A program made the translations under genes and the position numbers. The notes beneath the pieces are model-generated. The model saw only the letters and a list, made by a program, of their open reading frames with translations. It ran no database searches and had not been told where the DNA came from. Shown here piece after piece: positions 56,146 through 64,000 of a stretch of 64,000 nucleotides of DNA. Within the stretch, counting starts at the first letter, position 1; each line of letters starts with the position of its first letter. Source of the stretch: Rhabdophis nuchalis (lineage: Eukaryota > Chordata > Lepidosauria > Squamata > Natricidae); contig CM077645.1 in assembly GCA_039707465.1 (NCBI GenBank), positions 147,866,503 to 147,930,502 of the forward strand. Reading direction: 5' to 3'.

Positions 56146-56259
56146 AGGTTGGGGGTTATATGGTGGTTGTGTGTATATGTGCAGGTGTAGATCTACACAC
56201 AGATTGGTTGGCCATTTAACCAGACTGGGCCACAGCAACACGTGGCCGGGTATAGCTAG

Positions 56260-56657
56260 TTACACAATAAAAGTTGTCCGGGAAACTGGCTTTGAGTGGT
56301 CAAGATATTTTATGATATGAACCTTCCTCTACCAGCATCCCAAAGAAACACTGTTTTCTAATTTCTAACCATACATGGTCTGCTCAAAATATTTGAAATG
56401 AAAATCTGATGAAAATGCCAATGCATCTAGCAGGGGAAAAAAATGTCTCCTGGGTAAGGGTACCAGATATGGAGGACAAAACTCCAAATGACCATTAAAG
56501 GACAGCAAAGAGATATGGAAAAGTGTAAACTTTTGTCACAGTCTTCTGGTTCTCTAAGTGTCCCAGATCAGATCTGGAACCCTAGTAAAGACATTGTACT
56601 GCATTTAATTTATATACATTTTAAAGTCTCCTTTCTCATATATTCTCAGAATTGCCA
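56260..56657. other. Non-coding intronic DNA
   Basis: Nothing recognised. Confidence 0.4.
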
Positions 56658-57200
56658 TTTATTTATTTATTAAATTTATACCCCGCCCTTCTCCAAATGG
56701 ACCCAGGGCGGCGCACAGGGATGTTAAAATAGATACAAAATATATAAAATATATCAAAATTTAAAATACTTATTCTAATAAATAAACCTTGCGCTAAAAA
56801 CCGAATTAAAATCCCAAATTTAAAACTATCTAATAATCAGTATGGAGGTTACGCTAGGCCGGCTAGGTGGAATAGGTGTGTCTTCAGACACTTGCGGAAG
56901 AGGCGGAGGTCGGAGATGGTGCGGAGTTCAGGGGGTAGGTCATTCCAAAGGGCAGGGCCCGCCACAGAGAAGGCTCTTACCCTGGGTGTCGCCAGTCGGC
57001 ATTGTCCAGCCGACGGCACCCTGAGGAGGCCCTCTCTGTGGGAGCGTATCGGTCTGAGGGATGTATGGGGCAGGAGGCGGTCTCGCATATAACTAGGCCC
57101 CGAGCCATGGAGCGCTTTAAAGATGGTCGTCAAGACCTTGAAGCGCACCCGAAAGACCACAGGAAGCCAGTGCAGCTCGGGTCGGAAGCCGGCCATGTTT
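56658..57200 (-). mobile_element. L2/CR1-type LINE 3' end
   Basis: TTTA tail and AAATTTATACCCCGCCCTTC, then the 3' UTR, then an ORF ending at 56849 that reads LHWLPVVFRVRFKVLTTIF, LHGSGPSYMRDRLLPHTS, GPALWNDLPPELRT and CLKTHLFHLAGLA. It is 5'-truncated near 57200. Confidence 0.8.
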
Positions 57201-57589
57201 AAGGGGCTTGACATTACATAATTATATGCATTTATTCACACATCGCTAGCCTATTTTTCTAAGGGACAGCAAAGACGAACACGATTTAACAATGTCTCCT
57301 TTATATTATGCAACGTTATAAAATCAAACACACTCACTGACAAGGCAGTAAACGCCAAAATAAAGACAAAGTAAATTGAATTTAAGCATTATATTTCCGT
57401 CTTGCTTCCTTGGTAAAACTATCAACTTTAACTTTAACTCTTGAGTAGCAGAACTGGTCTTCTTTTACTTACTCCCCTCTCCCTCAGGATTTAAGGGGAA
57501 AAAAATAAAAATAAAACGCTTACAACGAAAACCATTTCCATCCTCTCTTCCACTCGGGGTTTGATTGTTTTATCTATTTAAAACAAAGC
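57201..57589. other. Non-coding intronic DNA upstream of the CpG-rich region
   Basis: AT-rich LYRM4 intron 1 sequence with no repeat recognised. Confidence 0.4.
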
Positions 57590-58150
57590 TTACCACCCTC
57601 CGCGCGTTTAACTGGTGTGGGCTGGGGGGGAGGATGATTATCGGGGGGTAGAATAGGGACTTGGCTCCACTCCCGAGACGCCCCCGGCTTCCTACCTGTA
57701 GCCGTAGGCGTTGAAAGCCTGGCTTTCCCGCAGCAAGGCCCGATAAAGACGCAGCACTTCAGTCCTCCTGGACGCTGCCATCTTGTAAACACGCTGCCGG
57801 CCTTCCCGGCAAGCCCCCTGCGCCTTTGCTGCCTGGGTCGGAGCCTGATTCCGGAAGCGGCCCGGGGACGCGCGGAGGTCGGCGAAACGGGTACTTGCGC
57901 GGGAGGCGCAAGGCGAGGGCGGATTGCCGCTCGGCCTGCCCCTTTCTCCAGAAGACGACCCAGGCGGAGGGAAGGGCGGTCGGCTTCTGCTCCTGGACTG
58001 ATCTGGCCGTAGGAAAGAGAAGGTGGGTCTGCGGAGGAAGAGAAGGAGGAGGAAGGCGCGCGGCTCTGCGATGTGCTGAGCCGGAGAAGTGGATTCCCGT
58101 TCCCTGAATTGGGGAAGGAAAAAGTGTGCGTGTGTGTCTCTGCTCGCTAC
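57590..58150. promoter_or_regulatory. CpG-rich divergent promoter region (LYRM4 and presumptive FARS2)
   Basis: GC- and CpG-dense stretch surrounding LYRM4 exon 1 in an otherwise AT-rich window. There is no obvious TATA box, as expected for a housekeeping mitochondrial gene. In human, LYRM4 and FARS2 lie head to head and share this interval, so transcription to the right is expected here too. A possible FARS2 exon 1 donor is AAG/GTGGGT near 58021. That is a guess, because exon 1 of that gene is non-coding in human. Confidence 0.7.
57696..57781 (-). CDS. LYRM4: LYRM4 (ISD11) exon 1 with start codon
   Basis: The ATG at 57779-57781 (minus strand, context ACAAGATGG, a good Kozak match) opens MAASRRTEVLRLYRALLRES. 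The exon ends at a GT donor (57694-57695, GTAGG) after 86 coding bases, leaving two bases of an Arg codon that exon 2 completes. The L-Y-R motif is at residues 12-14, where the human protein has its LYR (human starts [20 protein letters not shown], from memory). This motif binds the acyl-carrier-protein pantetheine arm region in the NFS1-ISD11-ACP complex of the mitochondrial matrix. It sits in a CpG-rich promoter, and no competing upstream ATG is needed. Strong match in sequence, exon phase and gene order. Confidence 0.95.
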
Positions 58151-58451
58151 TAGCCGCTACTTTCAGTCGCTGGTCTTTTTAAAATCCTATAGGCCGCCTG
58201 CTGCCCAGCACGTGCATTTCTGTCCCGATCTTGCAAAAGCGTCTGAGTTGACACGTTTCCTTTCTAAGGCTTGATACGAACTAGATTGTAACTGCTTGGA
58301 TGACGCCGGTGGTGTGTTGGGAGCTGGCACTTCGGCTCCTTAGTAAAATGCTTAAGCTTGCTCAGGGGTGTCTGACGGTCGTCGTTTCGGATCAAGGGAT
58401 CAGGACGTCCCCCCACTTGCTAACTTGGCTCCTGCTGCCCTTCTTTTAGAC
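58151..58451. other. Non-coding DNA right of the promoter
   Basis: Presumptive first intron of the divergent gene. No coding exon seen. Confidence 0.4.
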
Positions 58452-58586
58452 CAGCCGTCTTCAAACTTGTCAACTTTAAGACTTGTGGACTTCAACTCCC
58501 AGAATTTTCCAGCCAGCTCTGCTGGCTGGAGAATTCTGGGAATTGAAGTCCACAAATCTTAAAGTTGACAAGTTTGGGGACCCCTG
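58452..58586. mobile_element. hAT-type foldback MITE
   Basis: CAGCCGTCTTCAAACTTGTC at the left, its complement ending GGGACCCCTG at the right. Flanks TTTTAGAC and TTTTAGAT. Same family as 39013-39142. Confidence 0.82.
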
Positions 58587-58667
58587 TTTTAGATAGATAT
58601 GTCTAAACCACATAACTAGTGATTATCAGAAAGTAGGGCACTTTCCACTCTGCTGTGAAAGTATGTA

Positions 58668-59050
58668 CAGATAGTCCTCAACTTACAACAGTTTCATTTA
58701 GTGACTGGTCAAAGTTACAAGGCACCGAAAAAAGGGACTTATGACCCCCTTTTCACGCTTATTACCCTTTGCAGCATCCCCATGATGAAAATTCCAGTGC
58801 TTGACAACTGGTTCATATTTATGATTGTGGCAGTGTCCCAGCGTCATGGGATCAACTTTTCCAACCTTCTGACAAACAAAGTCAATGGGGAATCCAGACT
58901 CATTTAACAACTATGTTATTAACAACTGCAATGATTCACTAACTAATGAAACAAGAAAGGTCATAAAATGGAGCAAATTCACTTAATAAATGTTTCACTT
59001 AGCAACATAAATTTTGGGCTCAATTGTGGTTGTGACTTGAGGATTACCTG
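58668..59050. mobile_element. MITE (GTAGTCCTCGACTTACAAC family), uninterrupted copy
   Basis: Left CAGATAGTCCTCAACTTAC, right GTGACTTGAGGATTACCTG, imperfect inverted ends. ATGTA stands on both sides (58663-58667 and 59051-59055). The superfamily is not assigned. Confidence 0.75.
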
Positions 59051-59055
59051 ATGTA

Positions 59056-59754
59056 GTATAAAAGCTGATACTGCCCATTTATTATGAGTTATAAAATAAT
59101 CAGGATCTACACTATGTGCATAAATTAGAACCAATCATTCTGGTTTCTGCATTTATTGATGTATGTCTTTTGCAAGTTATGCTATTTATATATCTATGGC
59201 ATAGGACTATTCAATATGTCCCTGCTCCTTCACCCATATGCATTCATGCTAACAGATTTTAGTAACATCCAATTCCCATCATGATAGCCAACAACAAAGA
59301 CAATAACTAAGGATCATAGGAAGTTGGTTCAGAGTATCTTGAAGATAGCAGGTGATTTACCCCTACGTTACAAGGAGAAAAATCTTTTTCTGCATTCGCT
59401 ATCTGTTTGCATTCTACCTGTTGTTCTATTGAGGTTACTAAAATGAAACAAATCTTATATTTTTTTCTGATTTGGGATGGTTAGGTTAAAGAATATTAAT
59501 GTAACATTTTCATATAAAGCTGAATTAAAACAGATTTTACAGAATAAAACATACAAATAAAAGCTATACAGGTAACTTGGTTAACAACTGCTTTGTTCAG
59601 CAATCATTTGACCTGAAAAAGTAGATTTACAACCAGTCCTTAGAGCTATGATCATTGCAGCATTCCTCTTAATTACGTGATTGCAATTTGGTCACTTGGT
59701 CACTGGCATGTTTTTATGATGTTCACAGTGTTTTGCAATCACATGATTGCCAAG
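59056..59754. other. Non-coding, old MITE remnant
   Basis: 59565-59755 loosely resembles the 58668-family MITE (for example ACAGGTAACTTGGTTAAC at the start). The rest is not recognised. Confidence 0.4.
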
Positions 59755-59759
59755 TAAAC

Positions 59760-60268
59760 TGTTAGGATATTCAGTCTTATATTGGGTTGACAATATATAT
59801 GAGTTTTATGTTCTTAAAGAGTATATGTAGCTTTAAGAACTGTGTTGAATTCTGATTGGCTGTACTTCTCAGCTCTACCATAAAGGAAGCTCAGGAACAC
59901 AGTCCATTCCTTTTTCGATTCCCTTTGAATCCTGTACTTACTGTTTGCTGCTCAGGAGTTGAAGACTGAAGAAATATTTGTTTTCCATCACTGTAAGATA
60001 ACTCTGTGTTTTGGTGAAAGACTGTTATTGTTTTGAGAAGTTAGTATCACTGGTCGGAAGAAGTATTTTAGTTGCTACAAAGTAAAGACTATTTATTTTC
60101 TTACTATCAGAGTTTTAGAGTTTGTGTGTGGTTAAAGCAACGTATCTCTTTACTGTCCGGTGTATTACACTATTCCACATTTACTTTCAAACAGGGGTGT
60201 TTGTTACCCCTCACACTGGTTACGGGACCAGAGTTGTAACACTGGTTCTGAACCCAGAGTTGCTAACA
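59760..60268 (+). mobile_element. Solo LTR with 5-bp TSD
   Basis: 509 bp starting TGTTAG and ending CTAACA (matching inverted ends), flanked by the exact direct repeat TAAAC at 59755-59759 and 60269-60273. TG...CA termini and a 5-bp duplication fit an LTR retroelement. No internal genes remain, so recombination between two LTRs has removed them. A CATAAAGG TATA-like site lies near 59879. The strand is inferred from that. Confidence 0.72.
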
Positions 60269-60273
60269 TAAAC

Positions 60274-60527
60274 TCAGTAAGAAAGTCAGCAGAGAATCAC
60301 AAGTCCTGTTGACATGAGGGTGTGATTAATTTAAATACTTAATGCATATTAATAATAATCATAATTTATTAGATTTATCAAGTTGCCTAATAGGAAACAA
60401 GATGATATACAGAGTTAAAATCTCATTAAAAATAAATTTACCACATCGAACTCAGTGCATTGGGTAAAAAATATCAAGTAAAGTAGATTTTTAGTTTTCT
60501 GAAGAACAATGAGGGTTGTGTGTTGGA
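60274..60527. other. Non-coding DNA between the solo LTR and the SINE
   Basis: AT-rich, nothing recognised. Confidence 0.4.
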
Positions 60528-61200
60528 CATGCCTGGTCTAGTGGTTGAACCACCAGGCTAGAAAGTAAGAAACTCTGAGTTCCACTTTATGTCCACCTTG
60601 AAGTTAGTCAAACTGTGGCCATTTTCCTTTTTGTGATTTTCTCTAGGGTGGTTCCTTTCTCATTGCTTCAGGACTGACACAGCCTCAAGTGAAGGGGCCA
60701 GGAAGGTGTGTGTGTGTGTGTAGAGATAGCTGGAGTATTGTAACAAAAAAGTGGGAATCAAGGATGTTGGTGCAGGTATTCGAAAGGCGGAGACTGAGGT
60801 CACTTAGCAACTGGATTGTATGCTGATTGGACCATGTGACTGGAGACTGGGGGGGGGGCAGGAAGTGACAAAGTTTTATTTTTAATTGGGTGAGAAACCG
60901 GTAGGAACTTAGAGCCGTTTTTTCACCAGAAACTTGCAATTTGATATGTCCCAATAAAATGTTCTCTGAGGAAATTGCCTGCCTCAAATTCTTATTGCAT
61001 GGGATGTATTACTTGGACCCCTGACACATTAGGCATGAAAGCTGGCTGGGTGACTTTGGGCCAGTTGTTTTCTCTGACCAACTCCCCTCACAAGGTTGTT
61101 GTGGGGAAAAAATATAGGAGAAGGAAGTAATATTACTTACATTCATTGCCTTGCGTTATTTATAAAAAAAATAATGGCAGGATAAGAAGATAAAATAAAA
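60528..61200 (+). repeat. tRNA-derived SINE interrupted by an LTR-like insertion
   Basis: The head TGGTCTAGTGGTTGAACCAC, then CAGGCTAGAAAG is at 60535-60570. The body resumes at about 61028 with TTAGGCATGAAAGCTGGCTG, then TGACTTTGGGCCAG and CAAGGTTGTTGTGGGG. The sequence between is foreign. Confidence 0.65.
60598..61027 (+). mobile_element. Possible solo LTR nested in the SINE
   Basis: GC-richer block with GTGTG at 60703-60720, a G run near 60850, a CCAATAAAATG polyadenylation signal near 60951 and TTGGACCCCTGACACA at the end. It looks like an LTR with R-U5, but no target duplication could be fixed. Confidence 0.35.
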
Positions 61201-61694
61201 TAAAAATCTCTGGTATCTTTTATTAACAAGGCACTATTAAATTCAAGTCTATCTTTAGCCAAAGAAGTTCTCTGGAAGACTTTGGTCAATCACTAGCTCA
61301 AATTGGCAGTAGTTGTGAAGGGAAACTGGAGAGAAAGTGCTATGCATGTTACCTTGAGTTCCTGAAGAAAAGTAGGATGTAAATCTAAGAAACATTTGTA
61401 TTCTCTGGAGGAAGATCTTTCTTACCAGAACCCATACATCACTTCTATTTTCAAATGGAGAGTTGGTTTTTGCAAGGAAAAGAGCCCAGAATGTACCCTT
61501 TTAATTGCCGATAACATATGGTAGTTAAATAAAGATGGGTTAAAAATAGGGGGAAAATATGGAACATTATATAAGAGTCAGTCTATTCAAATTGTTTGGT
61601 ATACATTTGACTGATTGTTTTTACAATAGCTGTAGATGGAATAGGAAAAAGAAGAGTTTGTAAAGATGGCAATCTCCCTTTATACCACCTTGAA
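61201..61694. other. Non-coding, nothing recognised
   Basis: AT-rich sequence. Confidence 0.4.
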
Positions 61695-62069
61695 CAGTGA
61701 TGGCTAACCTTTTTTGGCTCGCGTGCCAAAAGCGGGGGGAGAGCAGGGGGGGTCGTGCGTGGGCGTGCCACACCCAGAATGCTATGTGCGCGACCCCCTG
61801 CTCTTGGCACACTTTTTTCGCCCCCTCCCCAGGTTCCAGAGGCTTTCTAGGAGCCTGGGGAGGGTGAAAACAGCTTCCCCCACCACCTCCAGAGGCTTCA
61901 GCAGCTTCCCTGAAGCCTCCAGAGGTGAAAAACGGCCTCAAAAGAAGGCCTAAATCAGCTGGCCAGTGCACACAACTGCGCTGGAGCTGACCAGGCAATG
62001 CCTCGCGTGCCTTAAGAAATGGTTCCGCATGCCACCTGTGGCACCCGTGCCATAGGTTCGCCATCACTG
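61695..62069. mobile_element. hAT-type MITE
   Basis: CAGTGATGGCTAACC at the left, GGTTCGCCATCACTG at the right. Flanks ACCTTGAA and ACCTAGAA (7 of 8). The inside has a GC-rich AAGCGGGGGGAGAGCAGG block and a repeated CCAGAGGCTT. Confidence 0.83.
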
Positions 62070-62077
62070 ACCTAGAA

Positions 62078-62690
62078 CTTTAGCAATTGAAGTCCCTAAT
62101 AATCTGATTAAATTACTAAAAAGACAAAATACAGGACTGATTTCTCTTTCTGATTCCAGAATTGTCTGCCTTCCTCAGAGATACGTTACTCCCCCCCACC
62201 CCACCCCAATTTTATGCTTATTCTGCACTGTGAATTATATTCTCACACACTCGGGAACTGGCACAGGCTTCCTTGTACAGATGTTTTCCTCCTAGGAATA
62301 GTAATGTAGATTTTAAAAATGTTCTTTTTCACAAATGCTTCACCAAAGAGTGCTTTGCAGAATCTCCACGGGACTGTGATTTCAAGCTCTTCCCAAATTA
62401 CATTACTTCCTGTTGGTCTCCTGGTACTAATAAAGACTTCAGCATCTTTTCCATTAAAGGTTGTTGTGGTTGTCGCTGTTGCTGCTGCTTTCTTCCAACA
62501 ATTACACTGACCCAGGAGAGAAAATATACTATATATAGGAAGCAGCTGAGACATGAGAGATCATTAGAATGCAAAACCATCAACAGAGTCTAAAACAAAA
62601 CTAAATGGATGTTGGTCCTGCAAGGTATACCACATCATGAAACAGTTTTGATACAAGACTAAAACTACTTTTATTAGAATAGCTATAGAT
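62078..62690. other. Non-coding, nothing recognised
   Basis: AT-rich. ORFs of 100-106 codons on both strands at 62243-62593 overlap each other and are not credible genes. Confidence 0.4.
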
Positions 62691-63833
62691 CAGGAGCTTC
62701 AAACTAAATTTCATTGAGGGTCATATCAGCATTATGGTTGCCCTCAAAGGACTAATTGCATGTAAGACTATATCACATTAGTTTAGAAGGGCATTATGTC
62801 TGGGGTATAAGGAGGCTGCATTCTTCATGGCACTCTTGAGGTCCCAATAACCTGAGACTGGAGAGTCTAGCACTGTGATAGTGAACCTATGGCATGAGTG
62901 CCAGAGGTAGAATGCAGCACCCTCTCTGTGGGCACTTGAGCCATCGCCCCAGTTTAGCTATGCCGCATATGCGTGTGATCTCCCGTTGGCCAACTGGTCT
63001 TTGGGTCTGCTGCACATGTTCAGGGGGCGTATGTGGAGGGAACGTGCATGCATGGGGGAGCATATGCGAAGGGCTGCGTGCACATGCTTGGGGGTGGGGG
63101 ACATGCGGGGGATGCATGTGCATGCAGGGGGGACACGGGCGCATGTGGGGAATGTGCGCAGGTACAGGGGGTAGGGCGCATGCGCATTGCATTTTGGGAC
63201 CATGCATGCACGCTTTGGGCACTTGATCTGGAAAAGGTTAGCCATCAGTCGTCTAGCAGTAGAGAGATGGAGCCACAGATCTCTCATCTGGTAGGGTAGC
63301 AGCAGCTTCGAAGGAAATGCGTGCACTTCAACAGCCCGTGGCTCGGGTTTCTCGACAAGCTTTGGCCCTGGCCTGATGCATGGGAGTCTCCCATCTCGCG
63401 TTTCCTCATGTCTTTGAGGAAAAGTCTGTGAGGTGAGCGGCTATTTGTGGTAAAGTGCAGCACAGATGAAAGAAGAGGTGGAGGGAAAGGTGGCGAGGCA
63501 GGGACGGGTGGAAACTGAAGAAACACACAACCTGAGTGTCTTCCACCCTTTCTCTTTCCTCCCTTTCTTTCCCTTGCCAGCCACTCGCTCTCAGGCAGAG
63601 GGTGCTGTAGCTATTCCCGCCCGCCCCTATGGTTATCGCTGCCATACAGCTTCATGTGTTGGAGAGGCTCCCGCTGCCCATCCTCTCCCAGCATTGCTGC
63701 CTCTGAAAAGATGTCCGAAGAAACGAGAAATAACTACTCAATCACCTCCTACTACTAGTCTGCTTGCGGGCCAGATTTGAACACATCATGAGACGGATCT
63801 GGCCTGTGGATGAGTTGAGTTTGACATTATCTG
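62691..63833. mobile_element. hAT-type element carrying a nested hAT MITE, 8-bp TSD
   Basis: Left CAGGAGCTTCAAACT, right GAGTTTGACATTATCTG. CTATAGAT is duplicated exactly at 62683-62690 and 63834-63841. It has no transposase. The right half (63259-63780) is GC-richer with ORFs that I do not recognise. Confidence 0.75.
62873..63250. mobile_element. hAT-type MITE nested in the 62691 element, 8-bp TSD
   Basis: Left CTGTGATAGTGAACC, right GGTTAGCCATCAGTC. GTCTAGCA is duplicated exactly at 62865-62872 and 63251-63258. The inside is rich in alternating GCATGTG text. Confidence 0.82.
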
Positions 63834-63841
63834 CTATAGAT

Positions 63842-64000
63842 AGTAACAGAATCATTCAAGTCTGAATGTGTGCTTTCCTCCCTTCCTCTTTTTTTATCTT
63901 CTTGAGAATTAGGCATTTTTGCAAATTTCTATGTTTTTGAGGGCCTTAAACCATGCTTCTTTATTCACATCCTTGATAACAGATCTTCTGTCTCTCCATC
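63842..64000. other. Non-coding, nothing recognised
   Basis: AT-rich sequence running to the window end. Confidence 0.4.

Larger units (their letters stand above)
54600..56259 (+). mobile_element. Non-autonomous Helitron
   Basis: Starts TCTATATAAATAAAAATG after an A (54599) and ends CTAG before a T (56260), the rule for Helitron insertion between A and T. Eight bases before CTAG is a hairpin (GGCCAC at 56228-56233 pairs with GTGGCC at 56242-56247, 8-nt loop), the standard Helitron terminator. The AAACTACTGCACCGATTTAC text near the 5' end is widespread in animal Helitrons. No Rep/helicase ORF is present. Inside are a CR1 fragment, a hAT MITE and a tetranucleotide-based minisatellite. Confidence 0.85.
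51098..57695 (-). other. LYRM4: LYRM4 intron 1
   Basis: About 6.6 kb between exon 1 (donor GTAGG) and exon 2. It contains a Tigger-like MITE, a Helitron with a CR1 fragment, a hAT MITE and a minisatellite, and a LINE 3' end. No other exon is seen. The ORF at 53262-53606 (114 codons) has no recognisable domain. Confidence 0.85.

Noticed and set aside
55474..56241. 255-codon minus-strand ORF
   Set aside because: It is a translation of the GTAG minisatellite (repeating Tyr/Leu/Pro/Ser), with no unique sequence.
57782..64000. FARS2 coding exons
   Set aside because: None of the remembered FARS2 motifs appears in the plus-strand translations here. Only the promoter position suggests the gene.

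Overview
The window is vertebrate nuclear DNA, most likely from a squamate and probably a snake. The evidence is two vertebrate-type coding exons with clean splice sites, very dense LINE (L2/CR1-type), tRNA-SINE and hAT MITE content, two DIRS retrotransposons, and a LINE 3' tail ending in TCTAT repeats, which is typical of snake CR1-like LINEs. Host coding sequence is sparse. Only LYRM4 (ISD11), a mitochondrial Fe-S cluster assembly factor, is recognised. It lies on the minus strand with exon 1 at 57696-57781 and exon 2 at 50977-51097. Its start codon sits in a GC-rich, CpG-rich stretch (about 57590-58150) that looks like a divergent promoter. In human the divergent partner is FARS2. No FARS2 coding exon was seen here, so that partner is an inference from synteny. 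LYRM4 exon 3 was not found, so 1-50976 is probably LYRM4 intron 2 or beyond.

Layout. 1-5490: a minus-strand DIRS element (A) cut by the window start, with an intact gag, an RT-RNase H-methyltransferase ORF broken at a 13-C run, and a tyrosine recombinase open to base 1. 5491-20988: repeat-rich non-coding DNA with SINEs, LINE relics and hAT MITEs. One of these (10302-11074) carries a fragment of a coiled-coil host gene that resembles centrobin. 20989-27019: a complete second DIRS element (B), also on the minus strand, with inverted terminal repeats and an internal complementary region that joins both ends. 27834-29219: a hAT element stuffed with a long pyrimidine tract and a GC-rich inverted repeat. 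29500-50970: SINEs, LINE 3' ends, Tigger-like MITEs, hAT MITEs and microsatellites. 50977-57781: the LYRM4 exons and intron 1, which holds a non-autonomous Helitron (54600-56259). That Helitron contains a CR1 fragment, which contains a hAT MITE, and a GTAG-rich minisatellite. 57782-64000: the promoter, presumptive FARS2 intron 1, a solo LTR with a 5-bp target duplication, and a hAT inside a hAT.

Apart from LYRM4, nothing here is likely to work as a host protein gene. The main interest is in the mobile elements: the structure and state of the two DIRS copies, the captured host exon sequence, and the nested insertions, whose order can be read from target-site duplications. All calls come from reading the sequence and from remembered family features. 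No database search was run.
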